A DNA stretch of 64,000 nt from CAIKMD01 sp963729935 (GTDB lineage Bacteria > Pseudomonadota > Alphaproteobacteria > ATCC43930 > CGMCC-115725): the NCBI GenBank assembly GCA_963729935.1, contig CAVSPW010000005.1, forward strand, positions 1 through 64,000. The letters are read 5' to 3'. Numbering within the stretch: position 1 is the stretch's first letter; each line of letters starts with the position of its first letter. Of this stretch, positions 1-9,708 are shown one piece after another. The position numbers and the translations under genes are program-made. The notes under the pieces are model-generated. The model was not told where the DNA came from. It saw only the letters and a program-made list of their open reading frames with translations, and did not search any database.

Positions 1-76
1 GCTACACGCGTTCGACTTGCATGTGTTAGGCATGCCGCCAGCGTTCGTTCTGAGCCAGGATCAAACTCTCATGTTA
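1..76 (-). rRNA. rrs: 16S ribosomal RNA, 5' end only (partial)
   Basis: The complement of the universal 27F primer site lies at 50-69, so the gene runs leftwards and its first ~76 nt are inside the window. The rest is beyond position 1. The mature 5' end is inferred a few bases upstream of the primer site. Identification is certain; the exact end is accurate to a few bases. Confidence 0.95.
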
Positions 77-218
77 GCCTCGTCTCCTGCATAAGCCGGA
101 GACAAGCCTGGCACCATCACGTCTCGCATTGCGTTCGGAATTGACTTCCTAATCAATGCGCGAACTGACAGTACCGAAACGGCACCGCCGCCCGCGCATC
201 CCTTCCACTTCTCAACGA

Positions 219-230
219 TGTCAAAGAGCA
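219..230 (-). promoter_or_regulatory. rRNA leader boxA antitermination element
   Basis: Read on the minus strand this is TGCTCTTTGACA, one base from the classical rrn boxA (TGCTCTTTAACA). It sits between promoter P2 and the 16S gene, about 143 nt before the mature 16S 5' end, where NusB/S10-dependent antitermination complexes load. The match and position are seen; the function is inferred from the rRNA family. Confidence 0.8.
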
Positions 231-253
231 CCGCCCCTGCGGGCGAGCCGCCG

Positions 254-282
254 CTTATAGTTGCTCGCCCTTGCCAAGTCAA
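254..282 (-). promoter_or_regulatory. rRNA operon promoter P2 (sigma70-type)
   Basis: On the minus strand a TTGACT -35 hexamer (277-282) and a TATAAG -10 hexamer (254-259) are separated by exactly 17 bases. Predicted transcription starts near 247, giving a leader of about 170 nt that contains the boxA before 16S. Confidence 0.85.
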
Positions 283-397
283 CAGATTTGGCGACACCAC
301 TTCGCTGCTGTTGCAACCGGCAGAACTGCCTGCTGCTTCACTTACAGCGCGCGATGCCAAACATTGACGGAGGCCACCCTGGGGCGGCCGGACTGAA

Positions 398-426
398 TAT
401 ATAGAACCGCCGGTCCGGCTTGTCCA
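398..426 (-). promoter_or_regulatory. rRNA operon promoter P1 (sigma70-type, upstream)
   Basis: TGGACA (421-426) and TATATA (398-403) on the minus strand are separated by 17 bases, 144 bp upstream of P2 and pointing the same way. Tandem promoters are the usual arrangement for rRNA operons. The rest of 77-508 shows no plausible gene and is read as rRNA leader and promoter region. Confidence 0.65.
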
Positions 427-508
427 GAGGTCAGATGAGCCTTTCGGATCGGCCCATTTGCGTTCCCCAAGGACCCCGCCCGAGGCCGGGTTAACCACGG
501 AAAATCGA

Positions 509-925
509 TTAGAGCAGGCCTAATTCCCGCAATTCGGCCTCCATTTTCGGCGGCAAACCTTTGGCTTTTGCCCCTTTTGGAAGATCTTTGGGCACGTCCT
601 TGGCCTCGAGATAGCGCCAGCCGCGAAAGGGCCGGTGCGGGCGCCACCGGGTTGGAGTGAGTTTCGCTTCGAACTTCACGAGAACGGCGGGCCGGCCGCG
701 CCGGTTGATGATCGGCGTGAATCCTTTGATGCGTTGGCGCCCTTGGATCTGGCCCTTCACCACCCAATAGATCGAGCCGCCATCGAGAATCTCGTCTTCG
801 CGCTTCGGCATGTTGCGCGTGTAGAAGGCGTAGACGCCGCGCTCCTTGCGCCGCTCCTTCTGCATTTCCTTGAGCTCGGCGAGATCGCTGATCCCCGCCG
901 CCAGTTTCAACATGTGAAGCGCCAT
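509..925 (-). CDS. DUF1489 family protein
   Basis: A 138-residue basic cytosolic protein starting MALHMLKL, matching the DUF1489 family of alphaproteobacteria, which has no assigned function. The start at 925 was chosen because the family begins at this Met-hydrophobic strand; the reading frame stays open upstream but gives only Arg-rich low-complexity sequence. The C-terminus is Lys/Pro-rich (KDVPKDLPKGAKAKGLPPKM), and no catalytic motif is visible. It is convergent with nothing: its stop lies about 80 bp before rRNA promoter P1, on the same strand, and it is divergent from the toxin-antitoxin pair. Confidence 0.8.
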   Translation of the reverse strand: MALHMLKLAAGISDLAELKEMQKERRKERGVYAFYTRNMPKREDEILDGGSIYWVVKGQIQGRQRIKGFTPIINRRGRPAVLVKFEAKLTPTRWRPHRPFRGWRYLEAKDVPKDLPKGAKAKGLPPKMEAELRELGLL

Positions 926-1029
926 CGATCCGTCTCCAAGCCACCGACGGGCGATAATGATCGGAGCGATCTCCGCCACGCAAGCCCGTCTCGCGCGGCG
1001 CCTGGCCCGCTTGGGTCCGGAGCCGCTTC

Positions 1030-1057
1030 TTGAGCTTACACGGGACTTCCTTACACT
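1030..1057 (+). promoter_or_regulatory. candidate promoter/operator of the toxin-antitoxin pair
   Basis: TTGAGC (1030-1035) and TACACT (1052-1057) are 16 bases apart, 45 bp upstream of the antitoxin start. The 7-mer CTTACAC occurs twice, at 1035-1041 and 1050-1056, so the repeat overlaps both hexamers. Antitoxins of this fold often repress their own promoter, but this assignment is inference. Confidence 0.35.
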
Positions 1058-1101
1058 GCCGCGGGAACCGAAACACGACGATGACAATGCGGAGACGCGC
1101 G

Positions 1102-1317
1102 ATGATTGCGAGCAAGATCACCTCCAAAGCGCAAACGACGGTCCCTCGCTCGGTTCGCGCGGCGCTGAAACTTGGTGTCGGCGACACGATCATCTACGCG
1201 ATCGAAGGCGATCACGTCGTGCTGACGAAGGCGGCGACGCCGGGCGCCGAGAACGCGGCCTCGTGTTACGAAGAGTGGAATTCGGAAAACGATCGTCTCG
1301 GCTATGCCAAGCTTTGA
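1102..1317 (+). CDS. AbrB/PrlF-type antitoxin (swapped-hairpin DNA-binding protein)
   Basis: A 71-residue protein whose first 44 residues have the swapped-hairpin AbrB pattern: ASKITSKAQTTVPRSVRAAL, then GVGDTIIY and DHVVLTKA. This matches PrlF-family antitoxins, which bind their own promoter and neutralise a partner toxin. The start at 1102 was chosen over upstream Mets because a GGAG Shine-Dalgarno sequence (1091-1094) is correctly spaced and the conserved domain begins here. The C-terminal 25 residues (ENAASCYEEWNSENDR) are acidic and polar and probably wrap the toxin. It overlaps the toxin gene by 14 bp. Confidence 0.85.
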   Translation: MIASKITSKAQTTVPRSVRAALKLGVGDTIIYAIEGDHVVLTKAATPGAENAASCYEEWNSENDRLGYAKL

Positions 1318-1669
1318 GCCCTGGGACGTCGTCAAGATCCCCTTCCCCCATGCCGCCGCACCGGTGGTCGAATATCGGCCCGCGCTGGTGATCGCGGCGG
1401 GCCGGCTCGAATCGAGTCATGAATTGCTCTGGGCGCTGATGATCACGAGCGCCGCCAATCCGCCGTGGCCCACCGACGTACCGATCACCGATCTGCGCGC
1501 CGCCGGCTTGCCGACGCCATCGGTGGTGCGCTGTGCCAAGGTCACGACGATCGACAAAAACCACGCGCAAAAAATCGGCAGTCTGGCGCGTCCGGCCGAA
1601 CGTGCGGCCATCGCGCGCCACCTCGCATTGGCTCTCGCATCAACGACCGGGCGGCAGACGAATAGTTGA
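1304..1669 (+). CDS. PemK/MazF-family toxin (predicted mRNA endoribonuclease)
   Basis: A 121-residue protein with the MazF/PemK barrel signature: a starting DVVKIPFP strand, EYRPALVI, the ITSAANPPWPTDVPI segment, and SVVRCAKVTTIDKNHAQKIGSL at the C-terminal end. The Arg of YRPA and the Thr-Ser of ITSA are where the family keeps its catalytic residues. MazF toxins cleave RNA at short motifs; the target here is unknown. The start lies inside the antitoxin gene, which implies coupled translation. Antitoxin-first order is typical of type II systems. Confidence 0.85.
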   Translation: MPSFEPWDVVKIPFPHAAAPVVEYRPALVIAAGRLESSHELLWALMITSAANPPWPTDVPITDLRAAGLPTPSVVRCAKVTTIDKNHAQKIGSLARPAERAAIARHLALALASTTGRQTNS

Positions 1670-1822
1670 TCGTCACGATGCGCGTGCGCCGTCGGTCGCC
1701 CCGATCTCATTACGCGCTTTTAATCCGGGCGCCATCGTTGCACAGGGATGGCCTGCGCCGCCTTCCCCTAGAACAACACAAGCCCATTGTGGGTCAGTTC
1801 AACCTTCCGTGAGGAGAAATCC

Positions 1823-2323
1823 GTGAACAAGAAATTTCTCATTCCCGCCGCGATCGCATTGGCGCTCGGCGGCGGCTTTACCGCTCTACAACCGAGCGGC
1901 GCACTCGCCCAGGCGGCTACCGCGCCGGCGCCGAATGCCCAACAGCCGGCTGCGCCGCGCACGGCACGGCCGCACCGCGCCTTCAGCTCGCACATCGAGG
2001 GCCGCATCGCCTATTTGAAGGCCGAGTTGAAGATCACCCCGGCGCAACAGGCGCAATTCGACAAACTCGCGCAGGCGATGCGCGACAACGCCGCCGAACG
2101 GCAGAAGAACTTTGAGGCGATGCGCGGCACCCGCGGGCAGACACGCAGCGCCGTCGAACGGCTCGAGACCGGAGTGAAACTCGGCCAGGAGCGCATGCAT
2201 GCGCAAGAACGCTACCTCGCCGCCTTCAAGCCGCTCTATGACAGCCTGAGCGCCGCTCAGAAACAGACGGCGGACTCCATGCTGGCACCGCATCGCTTCG
2301 GCCACCACCGCCGCGGCGCCTGA
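1823..2323 (+). CDS. Spy/CpxP-family periplasmic protein (LTxxQ motif)
   Basis: A 166-residue exported protein. Residues 1-30 form a signal peptide (KK, hydrophobic stretch, ending ALAQA). A Pro/Ala-rich linker (31-50) leads to an alpha-helical domain with LKITPAQQAQFD and a second LSAAQKQTAD, the paired LTxxQ motifs of Spy/CpxP proteins, which act as ATP-independent periplasmic chaperones. The C-terminus is His/Arg-rich (HRFGHHRRGA), which could bind metal. The GTG start was chosen because GAGGAG lies 8 bases upstream and the signal peptide starts here. No adjacent two-component system is present. Confidence 0.8.
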   Translation: MNKKFLIPAAIALALGGGFTALQPSGALAQAATAPAPNAQQPAAPRTARPHRAFSSHIEGRIAYLKAELKITPAQQAQFDKLAQAMRDNAAERQKNFEAMRGTRGQTRSAVERLETGVKLGQERMHAQERYLAAFKPLYDSLSAAQKQTADSMLAPHRFGHHRRGA

Positions 2324-2330
2324 ACCTCGC

Positions 2331-2362
2331 CTCTCCGGCCGGCATCCGCGCCGGCCGGAGAG
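2331..2362. terminator. bidirectional hairpin terminator between convergent genes
   Basis: A perfect 12-bp stem (2331-2342 with 2351-2362) and an 8-base loop lie between the stops of the Spy-like gene and maeB, which converge. There is no long T-run on either side, so termination efficiency is uncertain. Confidence 0.6.
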
Positions 2363-2366
2363 CCCT

Positions 2367-4646
2367 TCAGGGGCTCGCCGCCGAAAGTTGCGCGTCGTAG
2401 ACGGCGATCGCCGTCATGTTGACGAGGCCGCGCACGGTGATCGACGGCATGACGATATGTGCGGGCTTGTTGGCGCCCAGCAGGATGGGACCAATCGCGA
2501 GCCCCTCTCCCAAGGCCGTCAAAAGATTGAAGGCGATGTTTGCGGCGTCCAGATTGGGCATGACCAGAAGATTGGCCGAGCCCTTCAGCCGCGAATGGGG
2601 AAAGACGCGCTGGCGGATCTCCTCGGAGACCGCGACATCGGCATGCATCTCGCCTTCCACTTCGAGCGCGGGCGCATTCTCCCGCAGCAGCGCGAGCGCC
2701 GCGCGCACCTTTTCCGCCGAAGGCGCCTCCGAGCTGCCGAAATTCGAGTGCGAGAGCAAGGCGACCTTCGGCTCGAGCCCGAAATAACTCACCACGGCGG
2801 CGGCGCGCATGGTGAGCTCGGCGAGCTGCGCGGCGCTCGGGTCCTCGACGACCGCGGTATCGCACAAGAAGAACGTGCCCTTGGGCAGAATGATGGCCGA
2901 CATGGCGAAGAGCGCGCTCGCGCCCGGCTTCAAGCCGATGATGTCGACGACGTGCCGCAGGTGGCGATTATATTGGCCGACCGCACCGCACACCATGGCG
3001 TCGGCATCGCCGCGCTGAACCATCAGCGCCGCAATCACCGGATTGCGCGTGCGCACGAGATAGCGCGCATAGTCGGGCGAGATGCCCTTGCGCTCCATCA
3101 GCTTGTGATAGGCGGTCGAGTATTCGTTGAAGCGCGGATCGCTTTGCGGATCGACCAGCTCGACGTCTTCATCGAGCCGGAAGCGCAGTTTGAGCTTCTC
3201 GATCCGGCGGCGCGCGACCTCGCGCCGCGCAATGATGATGGGCCGCGCGAGCCCGTCATCGAGCGCCTGCTGCACGGCGCGCAGCACGCGTTCGTCTTCG
3301 CCCTCGGCGTAAACCACGCGTTTCGGATCGAGCCGGGCGCGATCGAAGATCGGCTTCATCGCGAGGCCCGAGCGGAACACGAATTGCGCGAGCCGCTGGC
3401 GATAGGCGGCGAAATCCTCGATCGGCCGCGTGGCCACGCCGCTCGCCATCGCGGCCCTCGCCACGGCCGGCGCCACTTCGAGGATGAGCCGCGGATCGAA
3501 GGGCTTGGGGATGAGGTAATCCGGGCCGAAGGTCAGTTCGGCATCGCCATAGGCGGCCGCCACCACGTCGGAGGGCGGCGCGAGCGCGAGATCGGCGAGC
3601 GCCTCGACGCAGGCAAGCTTCATCGCCTCGTTGATGGTGGTCGCGCCGACATCGAGCGCGCCGCGAAAGATGAACGGAAAGCAGAGAACGTTGTTGACCT
3701 GATTGGGGTAGTCGGTGCGCCCGGTGGCGATGATGGCATCGGGCTTGGCCGCGCGCGCCGCTTCCGGAAGGATCTCCGGCGTCGGATTGGCGAGCGCCAG
3801 GATCAAGGGTCGCGCGGCCATGCGCGCCGCCATGTCGGGCTTCAGCACGTCGGGCGCGGAAAGGCCGAGAAAAATATCCGCGCCGTCGATCACCTCGCCG
3901 AGGCTGCGCGCATTCGTCTCCTTGGCATAGCGGTCCTTGCGCGGATCCATCTCTTCCTTGCGGCCGCGCCACACGACGCCGTAGCGATCGGTGACGATCG
4001 TGTTCTCGATCTTCAGGCCCATGCTGACGAGCAGATCGAGACAGGCGATTGCCGCGGCGCCCGCGCCGGAGGTCACGAGCTTCACCTCGTCGAGGCGCTT
4101 GCCGACGACCCTGAGCCCGTTGCGCACTGCGGCGCCGACGATGATCGCGGTGCCGTGCTGATCGTCGTGAAAGACCGGTATCTTGAGACGACGGCGGAGC
4201 TCTTCCTCGATCTCGAAGCACTCCGGCGCCTTGATGTCTTCGAGATTGATGCCGCCGAAGCTCGGCTCGAGCGCCGCCACGATCTCGATGAATTTATCGG
4301 GCGCGGTCGCATTCACTTCGAGATCGAACACGTCGATCCCAGCGAATTTCTTGAACAGCACCGCCTTGCCTTCCATCACCGGCTTGGCGGCGAGCGGTCC
4401 GATCGCGCCCAGGCCCAAGACGGCGGTGCCGTTGGTGATGACGGCGACGAGATTGGCGCGCGCGGTGAGGTTCGAGGCTTCGGCCGGATCGGCGGCAATC
4501 GCGAGCGAGGCCTCTGCCACGCCCGGCGAATAGGCCAGCGCCAGATCGCGCTGGTTGGCGAGCGGCTTGGTCGCGACGATGCCGATTTTTCCGGGCACCG
4601 GAAGGCGATGATATTCAAGCGCGCTGTCGCGCATATCTTCCGCCAT
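2367..4646 (-). CDS. maeB: NADP-dependent malic enzyme with C-terminal phosphotransacetylase-like domain
   Basis: A 759-residue MaeB-type enzyme that decarboxylates malate to pyruvate with NADP reduction. The N-terminal malic domain holds TKPLANQRDLALAYSPGVAE (about residues 26-45). The NAD(P)-binding domain has TSGAGAAAIA near residue 190 and GRTDYPNQVNN near 310. From about residue 430 a phosphate acetyl/butyryltransferase-type domain runs to the end (YAEGEDERVLRA, SHSNFGS, LLGANKPAH). In characterised MaeB proteins this domain is regulatory, binding acetyl-CoA. The length matches the family. It lies 26 nt downstream of tRNA-Leu on the same strand and may share its transcript. Confidence 0.95.
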   Translation of the reverse strand: MAEDMRDSALEYHRLPVPGKIGIVATKPLANQRDLALAYSPGVAEASLAIAADPAEASNLTARANLVAVITNGTAVLGLGAIGPLAAKPVMEGKAVLFKKFAGIDVFDLEVNATAPDKFIEIVAALEPSFGGINLEDIKAPECFEIEEELRRRLKIPVFHDDQHGTAIIVGAAVRNGLRVVGKRLDEVKLVTSGAGAAAIACLDLLVSMGLKIENTIVTDRYGVVWRGRKEEMDPRKDRYAKETNARSLGEVIDGADIFLGLSAPDVLKPDMAARMAARPLILALANPTPEILPEAARAAKPDAIIATGRTDYPNQVNNVLCFPFIFRGALDVGATTINEAMKLACVEALADLALAPPSDVVAAAYGDAELTFGPDYLIPKPFDPRLILEVAPAVARAAMASGVATRPIEDFAAYRQRLAQFVFRSGLAMKPIFDRARLDPKRVVYAEGEDERVLRAVQQALDDGLARPIIIARREVARRRIEKLKLRFRLDEDVELVDPQSDPRFNEYSTAYHKLMERKGISPDYARYLVRTRNPVIAALMVQRGDADAMVCGAVGQYNRHLRHVVDIIGLKPGASALFAMSAIILPKGTFFLCDTAVVEDPSAAQLAELTMRAAAVVSYFGLEPKVALLSHSNFGSSEAPSAEKVRAALALLRENAPALEVEGEMHADVAVSEEIRQRVFPHSRLKGSANLLVMPNLDAANIAFNLLTALGEGLAIGPILLGANKPAHIVMPSITVRGLVNMTAIAVYDAQLSAASP

Positions 4647-4672
4647 CGGCCTCAGACCATCGGAGAATAGAA

Positions 4673-4759
4673 TGGTGCGGTCGAGAAGACTCGAACTTCC
4701 AAGGGGTTTCCCCCGCTAGCACCTCAAGCTAGTGCGTCTACCAATTCCGCCACGACCGC
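4673..4759 (-). tRNA. tRNA-Leu(GAG)
   Basis: The cloverleaf folds with a GCGGTCG/CGACCGC acceptor stem, a long variable arm (GCGGGGGAAACCCC) typical of tRNA-Leu, the T-loop TTCGAGT and the anticodon loop CTTGAGG, which gives GAG. The CCA end is encoded (4673-4675). It lies directly upstream of maeB. Confidence 0.95.
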
Positions 4760-4855
4760 GACGCGGCAGCGGTAGGATTGACTTTGCCGCCGGTGGGGCG
4801 GCTCATTACCAAATCCCGCCGGTCATATCAAGTCGAAGCGCGAGGTTGGGTCAGG

Positions 4856-5506
4856 ATGATGGACGAGGTGGAATGGCGGATCAGCGATGCCCCGGTGCCT
4901 TACCTCGAGGCCGAGGCGGCGATGGACGCGCGGGTCGAGGCGATCCGGGCCGGCACCGCGCCCGAGCTCGTCTGGCTGTTGGAGCATCCGCCGCTCTATA
5001 CCGGCGGTACGAGCGCCCGCAGCGCCGATCTGATCGAGCCCGGTCTTTTTCCCGTCTACCGCACCGGCCGAGGCGGCCAATTCACCTATCACGGGCCCGG
5101 CCAACGGGTAGGCTATGTCATGCTCGACTTGAAGGCGCGCGGCGCGGATGTCCGGGCCTATGTCCGCGACCTCGAGGAATGGCTCATCCGCACCCTCGCC
5201 CGCTTCAACCTCAAGGGCGAGCGCCGCGCCGGCCGGATCGGGATCTGGATCGACGAGGGCGGCGGGCGCGAAGGCAAGATCGCCGCGATCGGCGTGCGCA
5301 TCCGCCATTGGGTCAGTCTTCACGGCGTATCGCTCAACATCGATCCCGACCTCGCCCATTATCGCGGCATCGTACCCTGCGGCGTGCAGGAGCACGGCGT
5401 GACCTCGCTTGCCGCGCAAGGGATCATCGCTTCGGTACCCGAAGTCGACGCCGCGCTCCGCGCGGCCTTCGCCGAAGTCTTCGCAGCCCGGACCGCGATA
5501 GGGTAA
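4856..5506 (+). CDS. lipB: lipoyl(octanoyl) transferase LipB
   Basis: A 216-residue LipB, transferring octanoyl groups from acyl carrier protein to lipoyl domains of 2-oxoacid dehydrogenases in the cytoplasm. Catalytic Lys141 (EGKIAAIGVRI) and Cys175 (PCGVQEHGVTSL) are both present, as are YTGG and the RGGQFTYHGPGQ motif. The start at 4856 (or the adjacent ATG at 4859) follows a GAGG sequence. An upstream in-frame start at 4778 is possible but its sequence is not LipB-like. LipA is not in the window. The downstream protease starts 38 bp later. Confidence 0.95.
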   Translation: MMDEVEWRISDAPVPYLEAEAAMDARVEAIRAGTAPELVWLLEHPPLYTGGTSARSADLIEPGLFPVYRTGRGGQFTYHGPGQRVGYVMLDLKARGADVRAYVRDLEEWLIRTLARFNLKGERRAGRIGIWIDEGGGREGKIAAIGVRIRHWVSLHGVSLNIDPDLAHYRGIVPCGVQEHGVTSLAAQGIIASVPEVDAALRAAFAEVFAARTAIG

Positions 5507-5544
5507 GCGGGATCGGGCGCCGGGGCTGGCACCCTCCGCGCCCG

Positions 5545-6956
<1,412 letters not shown>

Positions 6957-6960
<4 letters not shown>

Positions 6961-8264
6961 GCGCGCCGCGCGCGACCAGGGGCCTCTTCGAAGATGCGGC
7001 GCCGCGGCCGCTCGCCGACCGGCTGCGCCCGCAACACCTCGATGAGGTGGTTGGACAGGATCATCTCCTCGGCCGCGACGGGCCGATCGGCCGCATGGTC
7101 GCGGCGCGACATCTTCATTCGATGATTCTCTGGGGACCTCCCGGTTGCGGCAAGACGACGATTGCGCGCCTCTTGGCCGAGACCACCGACATGCATTTCG
7201 AGCCATTGTCGGCGGTATTTTCCGGCGTCGCCGATCTGCGCAAGGTATTCGATGCGGCAAAGAAGCGCCGCGCCGGCGGCCAGGGAACGCTTCTCTTCGT
7301 CGACGAGATCCACCGCTTCAATCGGGCGCAGCAGGACAGTTTCCTTCCCTATGTCGAGGACGGCACCGTCACGCTCGTCGGCGCGACCACCGAGAACCCG
7401 TCATTCGAACTGAACGGCGCCTTGCTGTCGCGCTGTCAAGTCCTCGTCTTGCGCCGCCTGGATGAGGCGTCGCTCGACATTCTCGTGCAGCGCGCCGAAA
7501 AGGCGTTGGGCAAGGCCTTGCCGCTTGATGCCGAGGCGCGCCAGGCGCTGAAGGCGATGGCCGACGGCGACGGGCGTTTCATCTTCAACCTCGCCGAGGA
7601 GATCGCCGATCTTCCCGCCGGCACGGCGCTCGACACGGCGGGGCTCATGGCCGCCGTGCAACGCCGCGCGCCGCTCTACGACAAGGCGCAGGAAGGCCAT
7701 TACAACCTCATCAGCGCCTTGCACAAATCGGTGCGCGGCTCGGATGTCGATGCCGCGCTCTATTGGCTGGCGCGCATGCTCGCGGGCGGCGAGCACCCGA
7801 TCTACATCGCGCGACGCGTCGTGCGCATGGCATCCGAGGATATCGGCCTTGCCGATCCGCAAGCCCTTCCCTTTGCGCTCTCGGCCTGGGAGGCTTACGA
7901 GCGGCTCGGCTCGCCCGAAGGCGAACTCGCCTTGGCCGAGGCCGTGATCTATCTCGCCACCGCGCCCAAATCCAACGCCAGCTATACCGCCTTCGGCGCG
8001 GCGCGGCGCGTAGCCGAGGAAAGCGGCTCGCTGATGCCGCCCATGCACGCCGTCAACGCGCCGACCCGCATGATGCGCGAGCTGGGCTACAGCGAGGGCT
8101 ATGTCTACGATCCGAATACGGAAGAAGGATTTTCGGGCCTTAATTACTTCCCGGACGGGGTGCAGCGGCAAAGCTTCTATCAACCGCTCGAGCGCGGCTT
8201 CGAGCGCGAAATCAAGAAGCGCTTGGAATATTGGGAAAAGCTTCGCGCTTCGAAGACGAAATAA
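6957..8264 (+). CDS. rarA: replication-associated recombination protein RarA (MgsA), AAA+ ATPase
   Basis: A 435-residue RarA, which acts at stalled replication forks and is related to clamp loaders. The Walker A motif GPPGCGKTT lies near residue 60 and Walker B LLFVDEIHRFN near 117. Sensor 1 is GATTENPSFELN, and the C-terminal tetramerisation region ends with the family signature NYFPDGVQRQSFYQPLERGFE. The start codon overlaps the protease stop by 4 bases, so translation is probably coupled. Length is normal for the family. Confidence 0.95.
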
Positions 8265-8320
8265 CGGGCACGCCGCGCGCCGGCGCTTCCTATAACGCAC
8301 GAGGCCATTGGAGGTCGTTG

Positions 8321-8632
8321 ATGCCGCGCAAATTTACCTTCTTCTTGGCGCTTGGCGCCGTGATCTTGCCGCTCGTCAGCGGCGTGCCGAGTTTTGCCCA
8401 GACCGCGCCCCCGCCGCCGCCCCGAGCGGAAGCGATCCCGGCCCCGCCGCCAGGCGCACATGGCGTGCATTGGGTCTGGCAGCCGGGCTATTGGCGCTGG
8501 ACCCGCCACGCCTATCGCTGGGTCCCGGGCCATTATGTTCGCGGGCCGCGCGCCGGAGCGGCCTGGGTTCCGGGGCAATGGGTCCTGGCGCACGGGCGCT
8601 ACGTGTGGCGCGACGGCCACTGGCGGCGCTAG
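8321..8632 (+). CDS. small exported protein with W-x-PG-x-W repeats
   Basis: A 103-residue protein with a signal peptide (hydrophobic core FFLALGAVILPLVSGVPSFA), a proline-rich linker (QTAPPPPPRAE), then four degenerate repeats of the type W-x-P-G-x-W/Y (VWQPGYW, RWVPGHY, AWVPGQW, and a terminal VWRDGHW). YXWXPGXW-type repeat proteins are common in proteobacterial envelopes, but no biochemical role is established. A GGAGG sequence (8310-8314) precedes the start. It sits alone between rarA and the pseudouridine synthase. Confidence 0.75.
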   Translation: MPRKFTFFLALGAVILPLVSGVPSFAQTAPPPPPRAEAIPAPPPGAHGVHWVWQPGYWRWTRHAYRWVPGHYVRGPRAGAAWVPGQWVLAHGRYVWRDGHWRR

Positions 8633-8709
8633 GAACGCTTGCACGAGGTCCTTCGCCGCATTGGCAGAATAATCGCCCGGGATGGATCGGCTGAGGCCGC
8701 GCCGCTAGA

Positions 8710-9708
8710 ATGACGCTTATGAGCGGCGTCCAAACCCTGACGGTGGCGCCCGAGGACGCCGAAATCCGTCTCGACCGCTGGTTCAAGCGGCATTTCCCCG
8801 AACTCGGTCACGGCCGGCTGGAAAAGCTGTTGCGCACGGGCCAGGTCCGGCTCGACGGCCGGCGCGCCGGCGCCGGCGATCGAGTCGCGGCGGGACAAAG
8901 CGTGCGCGTGCCGCCGCTGCCGCAAATGGCGCCGCGGCCGAAGCCCGAGAAGCCGAGCCTGAAAGCCGGCGACGACAAATTCCTGCAAGGGCTGGTGCTG
9001 CATCGCGACGAAGACTTGATCGTCATCGACAAGCCGGCCGGGCTCGCCGTGCAGGGCGGGACCGGGACGACGCGCCACCTCGACGGGCTGCTCGACGGGT
9101 TGCGGTTCGGCGCCGAGGAGCGCCCCCGCCTCGTCCATCGCCTCGACAAGGATACGAGCGGCGTTCTCGTTCTGGCGCGCAGCGCCGCGGCGGCGGCGAA
9201 ACTTGCCGCCATCTTCCGCGGCAAGAAGCTGCGCAAGATCTATTGGGCCGCCGTCATCGGCGCGCCGAAACCGCGCCAAGGCAAGATCGATCGCAGCCTC
9301 GCGAAACTACCCGGGCCGCTCGGGGATCGCGTGGCGGCCGATGAGGAACATGGCGATCGCGCCATCACCTTTTATCGCACCGTCGCGCATGCCGGCGAGC
9401 GTTTCGCCTGGCTCGCGCTCGAGCCGGTGACCGGCCGCACGCATCAACTGCGCGTCCACTGCGCGCTCATCGGCACGCCCGTGCTCGGCGACGGAAAATA
9501 CGGCGGCGCGGCGGCACAGCCGGCCGGACTGCCGCAGCCCCGCAAGCTTCATCTCCATGCGCGCGCCATCGCCTTGCCGCATCCGCGCGGCGGCACGCTG
9601 ACCGTGATCGCGCCTTTGCCTGCCCATATGCGCGAGACCTGGAAATTTTTCGGTTTTGCCGAATCCGATGAGCCGGATCCTTTTGCCGGACTGGCGCCGG
9701 AACGATGA
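8710..9708 (+). CDS. rluC: RluC/RluD-family 23S rRNA pseudouridine synthase
   Basis: A 332-residue enzyme that isomerises uridines in 23S rRNA. An N-terminal S4 RNA-binding domain (RLDRWFKRHFP, LLRTGQVRLDG) precedes the catalytic domain with the RLVHRLDKDTSG motif, in which Asp146 is the nucleophile, then GRTHQLRVH. The order and the HRLDKDTSG variant fit RluC (positions 955/2504/2580 in Escherichia coli) rather than RluA; RluD cannot be fully excluded. A second Met at 8719 may be the real start. Its stop overlaps the next gene by 4 bp. Confidence 0.88.
   Translation: MTLMSGVQTLTVAPEDAEIRLDRWFKRHFPELGHGRLEKLLRTGQVRLDGRRAGAGDRVAAGQSVRVPPLPQMAPRPKPEKPSLKAGDDKFLQGLVLHRDEDLIVIDKPAGLAVQGGTGTTRHLDGLLDGLRFGAEERPRLVHRLDKDTSGVLVLARSAAAAAKLAAIFRGKKLRKIYWAAVIGAPKPRQGKIDRSLAKLPGPLGDRVAADEEHGDRAITFYRTVAHAGERFAWLALEPVTGRTHQLRVHCALIGTPVLGDGKYGGAAAQPAGLPQPRKLHLHARAIALPHPRGGTLTVIAPLPAHMRETWKFFGFAESDEPDPFAGLAPER

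Noticed and set aside
2388..4670. A 760-codon open frame opposite maeB
   Set aside because: It is exactly antisense to a well-recognised enzyme and has an Arg/Asp/Gly/His-rich composition typical of GC-rich antisense shadows; no family similarity.
4778..4783. TTGACT before lipB as a -35 element
   Set aside because: No acceptable -10 lies 16-18 bases downstream; the closest (CATTAC) needs a 20-base spacer.
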